Shown here: piece by piece, positions 19,792 to 27,513 of the stretch | How positions within the stretch are numbered: position 1 is the first letter of the stretch | How the letters are laid out: the number at the start of each line of letters is the position of its first letter | Assembly: GCF_049445855.1 (NCBI RefSeq) | Contig: NZ_JBMSDV010000007.1 | Coordinates: forward strand, 62,001 to 126,000 | Source of the DNA: JAGOCV01 sp049445855 | GTDB taxonomy: Bacteria > Pseudomonadota > Gammaproteobacteria > Burkholderiales > Burkholderiaceae_C | Direction: 5' to 3' | Length of the DNA stretch: 64,000 nt | Translations under genes and position numbers: made by a program | The notes under the pieces: generated by a model | What the model was told of the DNA's origin: nothing | Seen by the model: the letters and a program-made list of their open reading frames with translations, nothing else | Databases searched by the model: none

Positions 19792-21011
19792 GACAAGGCG
19801 CTTCCGAGTTCGAAGAGGGGGTCTGCTGCCTGCGCGGGCGTGAGCGCGGTGCGGGCGGCAAGCAGCTTGCGCGCCAGCATGTGCTCGGCGGGCTTGTTGA
19901 TCGTGTCCACCGCGACGAGGCGGTTGTCCGTGAAGTGGAACCAGGAGAACTTCCCGCCCTGCACGTCGCCACGCACCACCGATTGCGCCGCGTCGCCCGC
20001 GATGCCCGCCGTCTGCAGCTTGAAGCCGAACTGGTCCGTCCAGAACCACGGGACCGCGCGATAGGGCTGGCTTTGCCCCACGAGCGTGGCCGCAGCGGTG
20101 CGTGCCTGATCCGTCGCGTTCTGGATGGATTCGAGGCGTACCTTGCGGCCCGCATGCAGGCTGAAGTGCCGCGTGCAATCGCCCGCCGCCACCACGTCCG
20201 GATGGCTGGTGCGCGCGAACTCGTCGACCAGGATGCCATCGTCGCAGTCGATGCCGGCCGCGCGTGCGATGTCGTCGTTGGCCAGCACGCCGATGCCGAC
20301 CACGAGAAGGTCGGCCGGCAGTACGCGCCCGTCGCTGCATGCCACGGCGCGGATGGCACCAGCGTCGGTCTGCACCGACTGGATGGTGGTCGAGAGCGCC
20401 AGCGATACACCGTGGCGCATGTGCAGATCGGTCATCCACTGCGCCACGGGCGCGGGCGTGGTGCGCGAGAGGATGCGCGGCTGCGCTTCGATCACGGTCA
20501 CGTGGCGCTTCTCCTGTGCCAGCGCTGCGGCCACCTCGAGGCCGATGTAGCCAGCGCCCGCGATCACGACATCGCGCGCAGCCCAGGCGTCGCGCAGACG
20601 GCGGGCATCGTCCAGCGTGCGCAGCGCCAGCACGCCGCGTGTGCCGGGCGGCACGCAGGGCAGGGCCCGTGCGCGTGTGCCGGTGGCGAAGGCCAGCTTG
20701 TCCCACGGCAGCACGGTTCCGTCGCCGTTCGTCACCGTGTGCGCTGCGGTGTCGACCGTCAACGCGCGGGTGCCGGTGAGCAGATCGATCTGCCGCTCCC
20801 TGTAGAAAGCGGGGCCGCGCAGCGGCAACGATTCCTCGGCAGCATTGCCAGTGAGATACGCCTTGGACAGCGGCGGGCGCTGATAGGGTGCATCGGCCTC
20901 ATCGCCGATCAGGGTGATGGGGTCGCTCCAGCCCAGATCGCGCGCGCTCGCCGCGAGCTGCACGCCCGCATGCGAGGCGCCGATCACGACGAGGCGCGCG
21001 CTGCCGGTCAT
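19788..21011 (-). CDS. FAD-dependent ferredoxin reductase
   Basis: A 407-residue NADH-dependent FAD reductase of the putidaredoxin-reductase/BphA4 type: N-terminal FAD motif VVIGASHAGVQLA, FAD-contacting ISL-like DAPYQRPPLSKAYLTG, NAD motif VVIAGAGYIGLEVAAAL near residue 153, and ADLLVVGIGVLAND plus VVAAGDCTRH at the second FAD site. It would pass electrons from NADH to the ferredoxin encoded immediately upstream (overlap 21008-21011) and on to the oxygenase at 21331. Confidence 0.9.
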   Translation of the reverse strand: MTGSARLVVIGASHAGVQLAASARDLGWSDPITLIGDEADAPYQRPPLSKAYLTGNAAEESLPLRGPAFYRERQIDLLTGTRALTVDTAAHTVTNGDGTVLPWDKLAFATGTRARALPCVPPGTRGVLALRTLDDARRLRDAWAARDVVIAGAGYIGLEVAAALAQEKRHVTVIEAQPRILSRTTPAPVAQWMTDLHMRHGVSLALSTTIQSVQTDAGAIRAVACSDGRVLPADLLVVGIGVLANDDIARAAGIDCDDGILVDEFARTSHPDVVAAGDCTRHFSLHAGRKVRLESIQNATDQARTAAATLVGQSQPYRAVPWFWTDQFGFKLQTAGIAGDAAQSVVRGDVQGGKFSWFHFTDNRLVAVDTINKPAEHMLARKLLAARTALTPAQAADPLFELGSALS

Positions 21012-21331
21012 GTCTGGCGCCCGGGCATGGTGACGACGAGGCCGTCGAGCGTTGCGTCCAGCGTGATCTGGCAGCCGAGCCGGCTGCCTTCGCGGCGCTC
21101 GTCGGCGACGGTGGAGAGCAGTTCGATCTCCATCGGATCGCACGCAGGCAACTTCGCGAGCCATTCAGCGTCCACATAGACATGACAGGTGGCGCACGAG
21201 AGACAACCGCCGCATTCGCCGTCGATGCCGCGCACGTCGTTCATCACGGCGGCACGCATGACGGAGTCGCCGGCCGACGCGCTCACGGTCCGGCGCGTCC
21301 CGTCGGACAGGATGTAGGTGATCTCGGGCAT
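21008..21331 (-). CDS. [2Fe-2S] ferredoxin (adrenodoxin/putidaredoxin type)
   Basis: A 107-residue ferredoxin. The cluster cysteines are C40, C46, C49 and C87 (GECGGCLSCATCHVYV; SRLGCQI), the C-x5-C-x2-C...C pattern of putidaredoxin-like proteins; C43 is an extra cysteine inside the loop. It should shuttle electrons from the FAD reductase to the Rieske oxygenase. The start overlaps the oxygenase stop by one base (TGATG), and its own stop overlaps the reductase start. Confidence 0.92.
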   Translation of the reverse strand: MPEITYILSDGTRRTVSASAGDSVMRAAVMNDVRGIDGECGGCLSCATCHVYVDAEWLAKLPACDPMEIELLSTVADERREGSRLGCQITLDATLDGLVVTMPGRQT

Positions 21332-22644
21332 CAGCGTGGCGCGCCAGCGTCGGAGGTCTCGACGGGGTCCGGAAGGGGCCGCTCCCGCTCCACCTTCTCC
21401 TGCCACTGGCGCGCGTCGCGCCACGACATGTCCGACGGCATGAACACCGAGGCCGCGCGCTGCGAGAAGTCGAGCCCGGGGTCGGTGGCCGGCAGCGGCT
21501 TGCCTTCGTCCATCTCTGCGATCTTCCGCAGCACGAGTCGCCGGTAGAAGATGACGGCCTTGTCGCTCGTGCCCAGGTGCTCCTGCGTGCGGTCGTAGAT
21601 CGGACCCATGCTTTCCTGCACCGCGCGGTCCTGCACGGCCGCACCGTCCACGCCGGAGAAATTGATCGTCGCCATCTTGACGCGGTCCTGCAGGTGCATG
21701 TTTTCCAGCGTGTGCGGCGTCCTGAAATCCGGGCCTTCGGTGTAGTGGCCCCAGTTCTCGTAGATGGCCGACACGTTGATGGGCTTCAACGGGTCGTAGT
21801 GGATGTAGAACGTGAAGCAGCGCTCGTTGTCGATCGGCAGCCAGGCCTTGAACAGCGCCGACTCGTGCGGGCCGGTGGCGATGTGCGTGTAGAACGGCGC
21901 GACCCATTCGGTGAGGCGCACGTAGCTCTGTGCCGGGTCCGCCGTCTTGCGCACGGCGCCCACGCGCATGAGGTGCGGTGTTTCTTCGCAGTGGATGACT
22001 GGCGCGCCGTCGAACATCAGATCGCTGATGGACTGCCAGCCCGCGCCGGTCCAGCTGCGCTGTTTGGCTTCGTCGCTGAAGTCGCGATGCAGGTAGTTGG
22101 GGTGCGCCGGGTCGAGGTCGCCCTCCAGGCCCTGCAGGAAATTGCAGTCCTGGTACATCTTCACCACCAGCAACTGCTCGGGCGGCAGGTGTGTCCACGG
22201 GAAGTCGGGGAAGGGCGGCTCCAGTTCGCGCGGACCCATGTACGTCCAGAGCACGCCGCCGGCTTCGCGCACCGGGTAGTTGCCATGGCAGAGGTTGCGC
22301 GTGATCTTGCTGTTGGCCGGCTCGGCCGGTGTCTCGACCACAGCGCCGTCGGCCGCCATCTTCCAGCCGTGATAGAGGCAACGCAGTCCACCCGGCTCGT
22401 TGCGCGCATAGACCAGCGAAGCGCCGCGGTGCGGGCAGAACTCCTTGATGAGGCCGGGCGTGCCATCGGGGCTGCGGAAGGCGACGAGCTTCTCGCCCAG
22501 CAGGCCCACGCGCACCGGCTTGCCGCCGGGCTCGGCGATCTCGCTGGAAACGCAGGCGGGAATCCAGTAACGGCGCAGGAAGCGGCCGAGCGGTTCGCTC
22601 GCGTCCACGCGCGTCAGGATTTCATTGTCTCGCTTGGAAAGCAT
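21331..22644 (-). CDS. Rieske oxygenase, phthalate 4,5-dioxygenase/LigXa type
   Basis: A 437-residue homo-oligomeric oxygenase. The Rieske site is C70-x-H72 ... C89-x2-H92 (FCPHRGASL; RCLYHGW) and the iron site is EGDLDPAHPNYLHRDF. The C-terminal part (QDRAVQESMGPIYDRTQEHLG) is typical of phthalate dioxygenase and of LigXa, the dehydrodivanillate O-demethylase. LigX also uses a separate ferredoxin and FAD reductase, as encoded here in the same unit. It hydroxylates or O-demethylates an aromatic acid. Paralogous to the gene at 25353, with motifs at the same residue numbers. Confidence 0.88.
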   Translation of the reverse strand: MLSKRDNEILTRVDASEPLGRFLRRYWIPACVSSEIAEPGGKPVRVGLLGEKLVAFRSPDGTPGLIKEFCPHRGASLVYARNEPGGLRCLYHGWKMAADGAVVETPAEPANSKITRNLCHGNYPVREAGGVLWTYMGPRELEPPFPDFPWTHLPPEQLLVVKMYQDCNFLQGLEGDLDPAHPNYLHRDFSDEAKQRSWTGAGWQSISDLMFDGAPVIHCEETPHLMRVGAVRKTADPAQSYVRLTEWVAPFYTHIATGPHESALFKAWLPIDNERCFTFYIHYDPLKPINVSAIYENWGHYTEGPDFRTPHTLENMHLQDRVKMATINFSGVDGAAVQDRAVQESMGPIYDRTQEHLGTSDKAVIFYRRLVLRKIAEMDEGKPLPATDPGLDFSQRAASVFMPSDMSWRDARQWQEKVERERPLPDPVETSDAGAPR

Positions 22645-22660
22645 CGGAGGACCTCTCGAA

Positions 22661-22703
22661 ATAATAGTTGCATTATACAAATAAAAAGTCGCGAATCGCA
22701 AAT
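22661..22703. promoter_or_regulatory. Shared motifs between Rieske oxygenase and deacetylase operons
   Basis: ATAATAGTTGCATTAT (22661-22676) has ATAAT/ATTAT arms; its first 12 bases recur at 26716-26727. GCGAATCGCAAAT (22691-22703) differs by one base from the palindrome before the MarR gene (25300-25312). These look like operators for a regulator controlling both divergent operons. Confidence 0.55.
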
Positions 22704-22713
22704 ATCTGGCAAC

Positions 22714-23709
22714 ATGCCGGCCATGCTGCAATTCACCTACCGGCCCCAGGCGCCGGCCACCCGCCGCGAGCGCGCCGGCACCCTGCCCACCTGGTCACCC
22801 TACGATCCGATCGAGGGCCGCCCGCCGCTGAAGTGGCCGGGTGGCGCGCGCGTGGCGGTCTGGATCTGCCCGAACGTGCTGCTCTACGAACCCGACCCGC
22901 CGCGCGACGCGTGGCTCAACGCGTGGTCACGCACGGCAGCGCCGGATGTGCTGGCCTTCGGCCGGCAGGAGTACGGTCCGCGCGTGGGCTTCTGGCGCAT
23001 GCTGGAGGTGCTGGACAAACACCGCGCACGCTGCTCCGCCGTGGTCAACTCTGCGGCGCTCGCGGCGTACCCGGACATCCGCGCGGCCGCCGTGGCGCGC
23101 GGATGGGACTTCATCGGCCACGGCATCGCCAACACGCGTTTCATCTACGGCCTGGACGAAGCGCAGGAGCGCGCCTACTGGCGCGAGATGCGCGACGGCG
23201 TGGAGCAACTGACCGGCGTGCGCATGGCGGGCACCGGCGGCCCCGGCCCGCAGGCCGCGACGGAGAGCACGCCAGACCTGCTGGCGGAAGAAGGCTTCCT
23301 CTACCACGGCGACTGGTTCCACGACGACCAGCCGTTCCCGCTGCGCGTGCGCGCGGGCAAGCTGATCTCCATGCCCTATGCGCAGGAAACCAACGATGCA
23401 CCGTTCTTCGGTGCAGCGTTCGAGGCCGACCAGTTCGCCGACGCCTGCTGCCGCCAGTTCGACCGGCTGTATGAAGAGGGTGCGCACAGCGGCCGCGTGT
23501 TCTGCCTGTCGGTGCACCCGGCGCTCATCGGGCAGCCCCAGCGCATTGCCGCGTTCGACCGCGTGCTGTCGCATGTGCTGTCGCACCCACTGATCTGGCA
23601 GGCCACTGGCGCGGAGATCGCGGGCTGGTACATGACGAACTGCCACGATGCGATGCTCGCGCACGCCTGCGGTTCCGGAAAGGCCGCACGGCAAGGCGGT
23701 GACGCATGA
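22714..23709 (+). CDS. PuuE-like polysaccharide-deacetylase-fold hydrolase (first of pair)
   Basis: A 331-residue NodB/CE4-fold protein of the PuuE (allantoinase)-like group: GWDFIGHGIANTRFIYGLD, MAGTGGPGPQAA and YHGDWFHDDQPFPL match the group's active-site segments. The metal-binding H-x3-H of true polysaccharide deacetylases is absent, as in metal-independent PuuE. It probably hydrolyses a cyclic amide or imide rather than a polysaccharide. Its stop overlaps the start of a second paralogue. A second in-frame ATG at 22723 is also possible. Confidence 0.82.
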   Translation: MPAMLQFTYRPQAPATRRERAGTLPTWSPYDPIEGRPPLKWPGGARVAVWICPNVLLYEPDPPRDAWLNAWSRTAAPDVLAFGRQEYGPRVGFWRMLEVLDKHRARCSAVVNSAALAAYPDIRAAAVARGWDFIGHGIANTRFIYGLDEAQERAYWREMRDGVEQLTGVRMAGTGGPGPQAATESTPDLLAEEGFLYHGDWFHDDQPFPLRVRAGKLISMPYAQETNDAPFFGAAFEADQFADACCRQFDRLYEEGAHSGRVFCLSVHPALIGQPQRIAAFDRVLSHVLSHPLIWQATGAEIAGWYMTNCHDAMLAHACGSGKAARQGGDA

Positions 23710-24638
23710 GCAACCAGCCCCGCCTGCAGGCGCAGGGTCATCCGCTCGGCTTCGGCCATGCGCCCTCGTCGATCCATCTGCGGCCCGCGTTGCGCTGGCC
23801 CGGTAACAAGCCGCTGGCGCTGGCCTTCATGGTCAGCGCGGAAACCTATGAGATCGCACCGCCCGACGGCGCGCACCAGCCGCCCAATCTGCCGGGCGGC
23901 TTCGGCCGTGGCCCGTATCCGGACCTGCGCGCCTGGTCCACACGCGAATACGGCAACCGCATCGGCTTCTTCCGCGTGGCGGACGAACTGGCGCGCCACG
24001 GCTTCCGTGCGACGCTCGCCGTCGATGCGCTCACGGCGATGCATCGGGCGCCAGTCATACGGCGCGCGCAGTCGCTCGGCTGGGACATTGCGGCGCACGG
24101 CCGCAGCGTGACGCAGATGGTGTCGTCGGAGATGGACGAAGCCACCGAGCATGCACACCTGTCGTCGGCCATCGACGACATCGCACAGGCCTGCGGCATC
24201 CGGCCTACGGCGTGGCACGGCGCCGAGTACGGCGAGAGCATGCGCACGCCGGGTTTGCTGGCCGGCCTGGGCATCCATTGCCTGCTCGACTGGACCAACG
24301 ACGAACAGCCCTTCGCCATCGAGTCAGGCTCGGGCCGCGTGGTTGCGGTGCCCGTGGCGATCGATCTCGACGACGTGTTTGCGCACTGGCACCGCAAGGT
24401 CGATATGGCGCGCTGGTGCGCCATGGTGCTCGAAGCCGCGACGCGACTCGCCGAAGACGGGAAGACCAGCGGGCGCTGCCTCGTGATCAACCTGCATCCG
24501 TGGCTCATCGGCCAGCCGTGGCGCGCGACCTACCTGCGCGAGTTGCTGGCTGCGCTGTCCGGCATGGAGGGTGTGTGGCGCGCGACGCCACAGGAAATCG
24601 CGCTGGCCTGGCGCGCGAGCGATCAGGCTGCCGGATGA
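23706..24638 (+). CDS. PuuE-like polysaccharide-deacetylase-fold hydrolase (second of pair)
   Basis: A 310-residue paralogue of the preceding protein, with the same landmarks: GWDIAAHGRSVTQM, WHGAEYGESMRTPGLL and LLDWTNDEQPF. It overlaps the first gene by 4 nt (ATGA, 23706-23709), so the two are co-translated and may form a hetero-oligomer or act on successive substrates. Cyclic imide hydrolases and allantoinases are related families; the true substrate is not visible. No signal peptide, so it acts in the cytoplasm, again unlike polysaccharide deacetylases. Convergent with the MarR gene. Confidence 0.8.
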   Translation: MSNQPRLQAQGHPLGFGHAPSSIHLRPALRWPGNKPLALAFMVSAETYEIAPPDGAHQPPNLPGGFGRGPYPDLRAWSTREYGNRIGFFRVADELARHGFRATLAVDALTAMHRAPVIRRAQSLGWDIAAHGRSVTQMVSSEMDEATEHAHLSSAIDDIAQACGIRPTAWHGAEYGESMRTPGLLAGLGIHCLLDWTNDEQPFAIESGSGRVVAVPVAIDLDDVFAHWHRKVDMARWCAMVLEAATRLAEDGKTSGRCLVINLHPWLIGQPWRATYLRELLAALSGMEGVWRATPQEIALAWRASDQAAG

Positions 24639-24654
24639 GACACCCCGGCAGGCT

Positions 24655-25242
24655 TCAGTCGGTAACCTTGCGTTTGCGCGGCGCCGTCGTCTTTGCAGCG
24701 GCACGCGGTGCGCGCGCCGGGGGGGCGGCCAGGCCTTCTGCCTCGGCGATGGCCTTCCAGGCCGTCTTGCCGGTGAAGATCTTGCGGCCCTGCGCTTCGA
24801 GCTTGTCCATCACCTGGTAGAAAGACTTGAGTTCGCGCGTGTCGAGCACGGAGAGGAAGCGGCGTTCGATCACGCGGCGCGCGTGGTCGATCTCTTCGTA
24901 GATGGCGCGGCCTTTCTTCGTGAGGTTCAGCGCGACGCGGCGGCGGTCTTCCGAGTCCACCGTGCGCGTGACCCAGCCGGCGTTCACCAGCTGGTCGACA
25001 GCGCGCGTGACCTTGTCGGCGTCCATGGTGGCGTGATGCGCGGCGTCCACCGGGAAGATCGGCTCGTAGCGGCCGATGATCGCCATGATCTTCCATCCCG
25101 CGACAGTGAGGCCGAACTTGGGTCCGAACATGCCCGCCAGGCAGCGCATGCTGCCGTCGGCCAGGATGGCGAAACGGTAGGCCGTCCGGTGTTCCAGGTC
25201 AAGGTCTTCCTCGGTGAGGCCTGCCGCGCTCTTGATAGACAT
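24655..25242 (-). CDS. MarR-family transcriptional regulator
   Basis: A 195-residue MarR regulator: winged helix-turn-helix over about residues 45-115 (LTVAGWKIMAIIGRYEPIF; TMDADKVTRAVDQLVNAGWV; DSEDRRRVALNLTKKGR). A basic Ala/Pro/Lys-rich tail of about 25 residues at the C-terminus is unusual and may aid DNA binding. GAGGA precedes the ATG at 25242. A palindrome just upstream (25298-25310), with a near copy before the deacetylase operon, suggests it regulates itself and the oxygenase and hydrolase genes around it. Its ligand may be the aromatic or imide substrate. Confidence 0.82.
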   Translation of the reverse strand: MSIKSAAGLTEEDLDLEHRTAYRFAILADGSMRCLAGMFGPKFGLTVAGWKIMAIIGRYEPIFPVDAAHHATMDADKVTRAVDQLVNAGWVTRTVDSEDRRRVALNLTKKGRAIYEEIDHARRVIERRFLSVLDTRELKSFYQVMDKLEAQGRKIFTGKTAWKAIAEAEGLAAPPARAPRAAAKTTAPRKRKVTD

Positions 25243-25297
25243 GTGTTCCTCTGCACGCATGGCACGGCCGGTGCGGCCGCGCTTCATGGCGAAATCA

Positions 25298-25312
25298 TTG
25301 CGAAACGCAAAT
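25298..25312. promoter_or_regulatory. Palindromic operator candidate upstream of marR
   Basis: TTGCG-AAA-CGCAA (25298-25310), flanked by ATCA and ATCAT, lies 56 nt before the MarR ATG. GCGAAACGCAAAT (25300-25312) recurs with a single change at 22691-22703 before the hydrolase operon. This is the size and form of a MarR box. Confidence 0.55.
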
Positions 25313-25352
25313 CATACGGCAGCCACATGTCCCCCACATGCCCGCGCTGTTG

Positions 25353-26654
25353 TCACGTGGCCGCGGTGTCCTGCGCTGGATCAATGGTCATGCAACGCGT
25401 GATGTGCTCTCGCCAGTCGGCCTCGCGGTCGAGCACCAGGCCCACGGGGCGGATGCGGTGGCTGCGCGGGTCGAGACCGACGGGCTTGGTGCCTTCGCCA
25501 TACGCGCGTGCCGCGGCCAGCACCTTCTGCCGCCAGCGCGAGATGGCGAGGTCGCTGGGCGCAAGGTGTTCGTGCAGGCGGTCCGCGATCGGGCCCATGC
25601 TTTCCTGCACCGCCTTGTCCTGGCACCACAGCGGCTCGATGCTGGAGAACATGCGTGAGCGCTGGATCTGCCGGTCGCCGAGGTAATCGTTGCCCGCGTG
25701 CCGCACCGGCCGCCATGCGCCGCCCGCCTCGGCCGTGGCCGGCATGAACTCGGTGCAGTGGAAGAACAGGCCGGTGTCGCGCTTGGCACGCTCGGTGGCG
25801 GTGAGCGGGCGGTCCGGGTGCCAGTGGATGGCCCAGACCATCGTCGTGTGATCGTCCATCGGCACCCACATGTTGAACTGCGGCAACGGGTCGTCGAAGG
25901 GCGCGATCATCACGAACACCGGCATCACGTACTGCGCGGCGCGCCAGTAGTAGGTGTCTTCTTCCGCGTTGCGGCGTGCGGCCATCATCAGGCCGTAGTC
26001 GGTGTCTAGCACCTCGTAGCGCGGGTAGCGGTCGCGGTCGAAATAAAGCAGTTCGCGTGCGCCTTCGAACTGCTGGTAGTCAGCCGGGTCGAGCCGCGAA
26101 TGCAGGATCGACGCGTGGCTGCTGTCGATGTCGCCTTCGAGCGCCTGCGCCCAGTTGCAGTCCATCACGCGTTTGCTCATGTAGACATGGCTGGCGTCCA
26201 CCGATGCCCATTCGAAGGCCGGCGCCTCGGGCGGCGTGCCTTCGCCCAGATAGGCCCAGACCACGCCGCCGCGTTCGATGCAGGGGTAGGCGACGGTCTT
26301 GATGCGCTTGCAGAAACTGCTTTCCGGCGGCTCGCTGGGCAGGTCGGTGCAGCGGCCGTGGATGTCGAACTTCCAGCCGTGATAGGCGCAGCGCAGGCCG
26401 CCTTCCTCATTGCGGCCCAGGTAGAGCGAGGCGCGGCGGTGCGGGCAGAACTCGTCGAGCAGGCCGACCTGCCCACCCGAATCGCGGAACGCGATCAGCG
26501 GTTCGCCGAGCAGCCGCACGCGCACCGGGTCGCAGTCGGGGCCGGGCAGTTCGCTCGACATGAGGATGGGCAGCCAGTACGCGCGCATGAGCTGGCCCAT
26601 GGCGGTGCCGGGGCCGGTCTGGGTGAGGAGCCTGGAGTTTTCGTTGTTCAGCAT
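25353..26654 (-). CDS. Rieske oxygenase, phthalate 4,5-dioxygenase/LigXa type (second copy)
   Basis: A 433-residue oxygenase. Rieske site C70-x-H72 ... C89-x2-H92 (FCPHRRASL; RCAYHGW), iron site EGDIDSSHASILHSRLD, and the C-terminal QDKAVQESMGPIADRLHEHL segment. It is clearly paralogous to the oxygenase at 21331 and probably draws on the same ferredoxin and reductase, since none is encoded beside it. AGGAA lies 9 nt before the ATG at 26654. It is divergent from the SDR gene at 26761; the shared promoter holds ATAATAGTTGCA (minus strand) in common with the other oxygenase. Confidence 0.88.
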   Translation of the reverse strand: MLNNENSRLLTQTGPGTAMGQLMRAYWLPILMSSELPGPDCDPVRVRLLGEPLIAFRDSGGQVGLLDEFCPHRRASLYLGRNEEGGLRCAYHGWKFDIHGRCTDLPSEPPESSFCKRIKTVAYPCIERGGVVWAYLGEGTPPEAPAFEWASVDASHVYMSKRVMDCNWAQALEGDIDSSHASILHSRLDPADYQQFEGARELLYFDRDRYPRYEVLDTDYGLMMAARRNAEEDTYYWRAAQYVMPVFVMIAPFDDPLPQFNMWVPMDDHTTMVWAIHWHPDRPLTATERAKRDTGLFFHCTEFMPATAEAGGAWRPVRHAGNDYLGDRQIQRSRMFSSIEPLWCQDKAVQESMGPIADRLHEHLAPSDLAISRWRQKVLAAARAYGEGTKPVGLDPRSHRIRPVGLVLDREADWREHITRCMTIDPAQDTAAT

Positions 26655-26697
26655 GGGGTGTGTTCCTGGGCGGCATTGTGCGCCCAGATAGTCTCGT

Positions 26698-26727
26698 TTT
26701 GCAAGTATTGAGAATTGCAACTATTAT
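26698..26727. promoter_or_regulatory. Direct repeats in the divergent oxygenase/SDR promoter
   Basis: TTGCAAGTATT (26698-26708) and TTGCAACTATT (26715-26725) are direct repeats with one mismatch, 17 bp apart, the form of a tandem operator. The second repeat includes the 12-base motif ATAATAGTTGCA (minus strand 26716-26727) shared with the promoter of the oxygenase gene at 21331. Confidence 0.5.
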
Positions 26728-26760
26728 CGATGGATTGATTTTGTGGAGTGCGGGACGACG

Positions 26761-27513
26761 ATGAAGGACAACCGGGCGATTGCAGGCCGCACCGTGCTGG
26801 TCGCGGGTGCTGGCGGAGGAATCGGCGAGGCGCTGTGTGCGGCCATGCGCGGCGCAGGTGCCGCCCGCGTGTTGCGCGGCGTTCGCACGCCCACCGGCCA
26901 GGCCGATGAGCTGCCGCTCGATCTGGGCGACGCGGCGTCGTTGCGTACGGCCGCTGACCGGCTTGCGGGCAGCATCGACATTCTTGTCAATGCAGCGGGC
27001 GTCAATGCGGGTGCGGGAATCTTTGACCTCGACGCGCTGGCGAACGCACGCCGCGAGATCGACGCCAACTATTTCGGCGCATTGGCGCTGCTGCATGCGT
27101 TCGCGCCCGCCATGGCCCGGCGCGGACACGGCTGCATCGTGCATGTGGTGAGCGTGCTGGCGCATGTGGCCTTGCCGGCCATGGGCAGCTATTGCGCGAG
27201 CAAGGCCGCCATGCATTCGCTCACGCAGGCCGCGCGCGCCGAACTCGCGCCGCGCGGCGTCCGCGTGATTGGCTCCTATCCGCCAGTGGTGGACACGCGC
27301 ATGAGCGCGGGCGTGACCGGCGCTAAGCTGTCGCCGGACGATGTGGCCGCCGACGTCGTGCGCGCATTGCTCGCGGGGGACGACGAGACCTGGCCGGGTG
27401 CCGCAGGTGCGCTGCATGCCGCGCTGCTGCAGGATCCGCCGGCGGTGGTCCGCCAGATAGGGCAGCGGTTGCCGGTTGATGCCGGCGTGCTCACTTCGAC
27501 CCAGGCAGGCTGA
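26761..27513 (+). CDS. Short-chain dehydrogenase/reductase
   Basis: A 250-residue classical SDR: VLVAGAGGGIGEAL (nucleotide loop), VNAAGVN, and the catalytic YCASK (SYCASKAAMHSL). A GTG start at 26743 would add six residues; ATG 26761 has GGAG about 12 nt upstream and is preferred, but this is uncertain. It is divergent from the second LigXa-type oxygenase, so it may oxidise a product of that enzyme, such as a dihydrodiol or a benzylic alcohol. It abuts comM tail to tail with no gap. Confidence 0.8.
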   Translation: MKDNRAIAGRTVLVAGAGGGIGEALCAAMRGAGAARVLRGVRTPTGQADELPLDLGDAASLRTAADRLAGSIDILVNAAGVNAGAGIFDLDALANARREIDANYFGALALLHAFAPAMARRGHGCIVHVVSVLAHVALPAMGSYCASKAAMHSLTQAARAELAPRGVRVIGSYPPVVDTRMSAGVTGAKLSPDDVAADVVRALLAGDDETWPGAAGALHAALLQDPPAVVRQIGQRLPVDAGVLTSTQAG

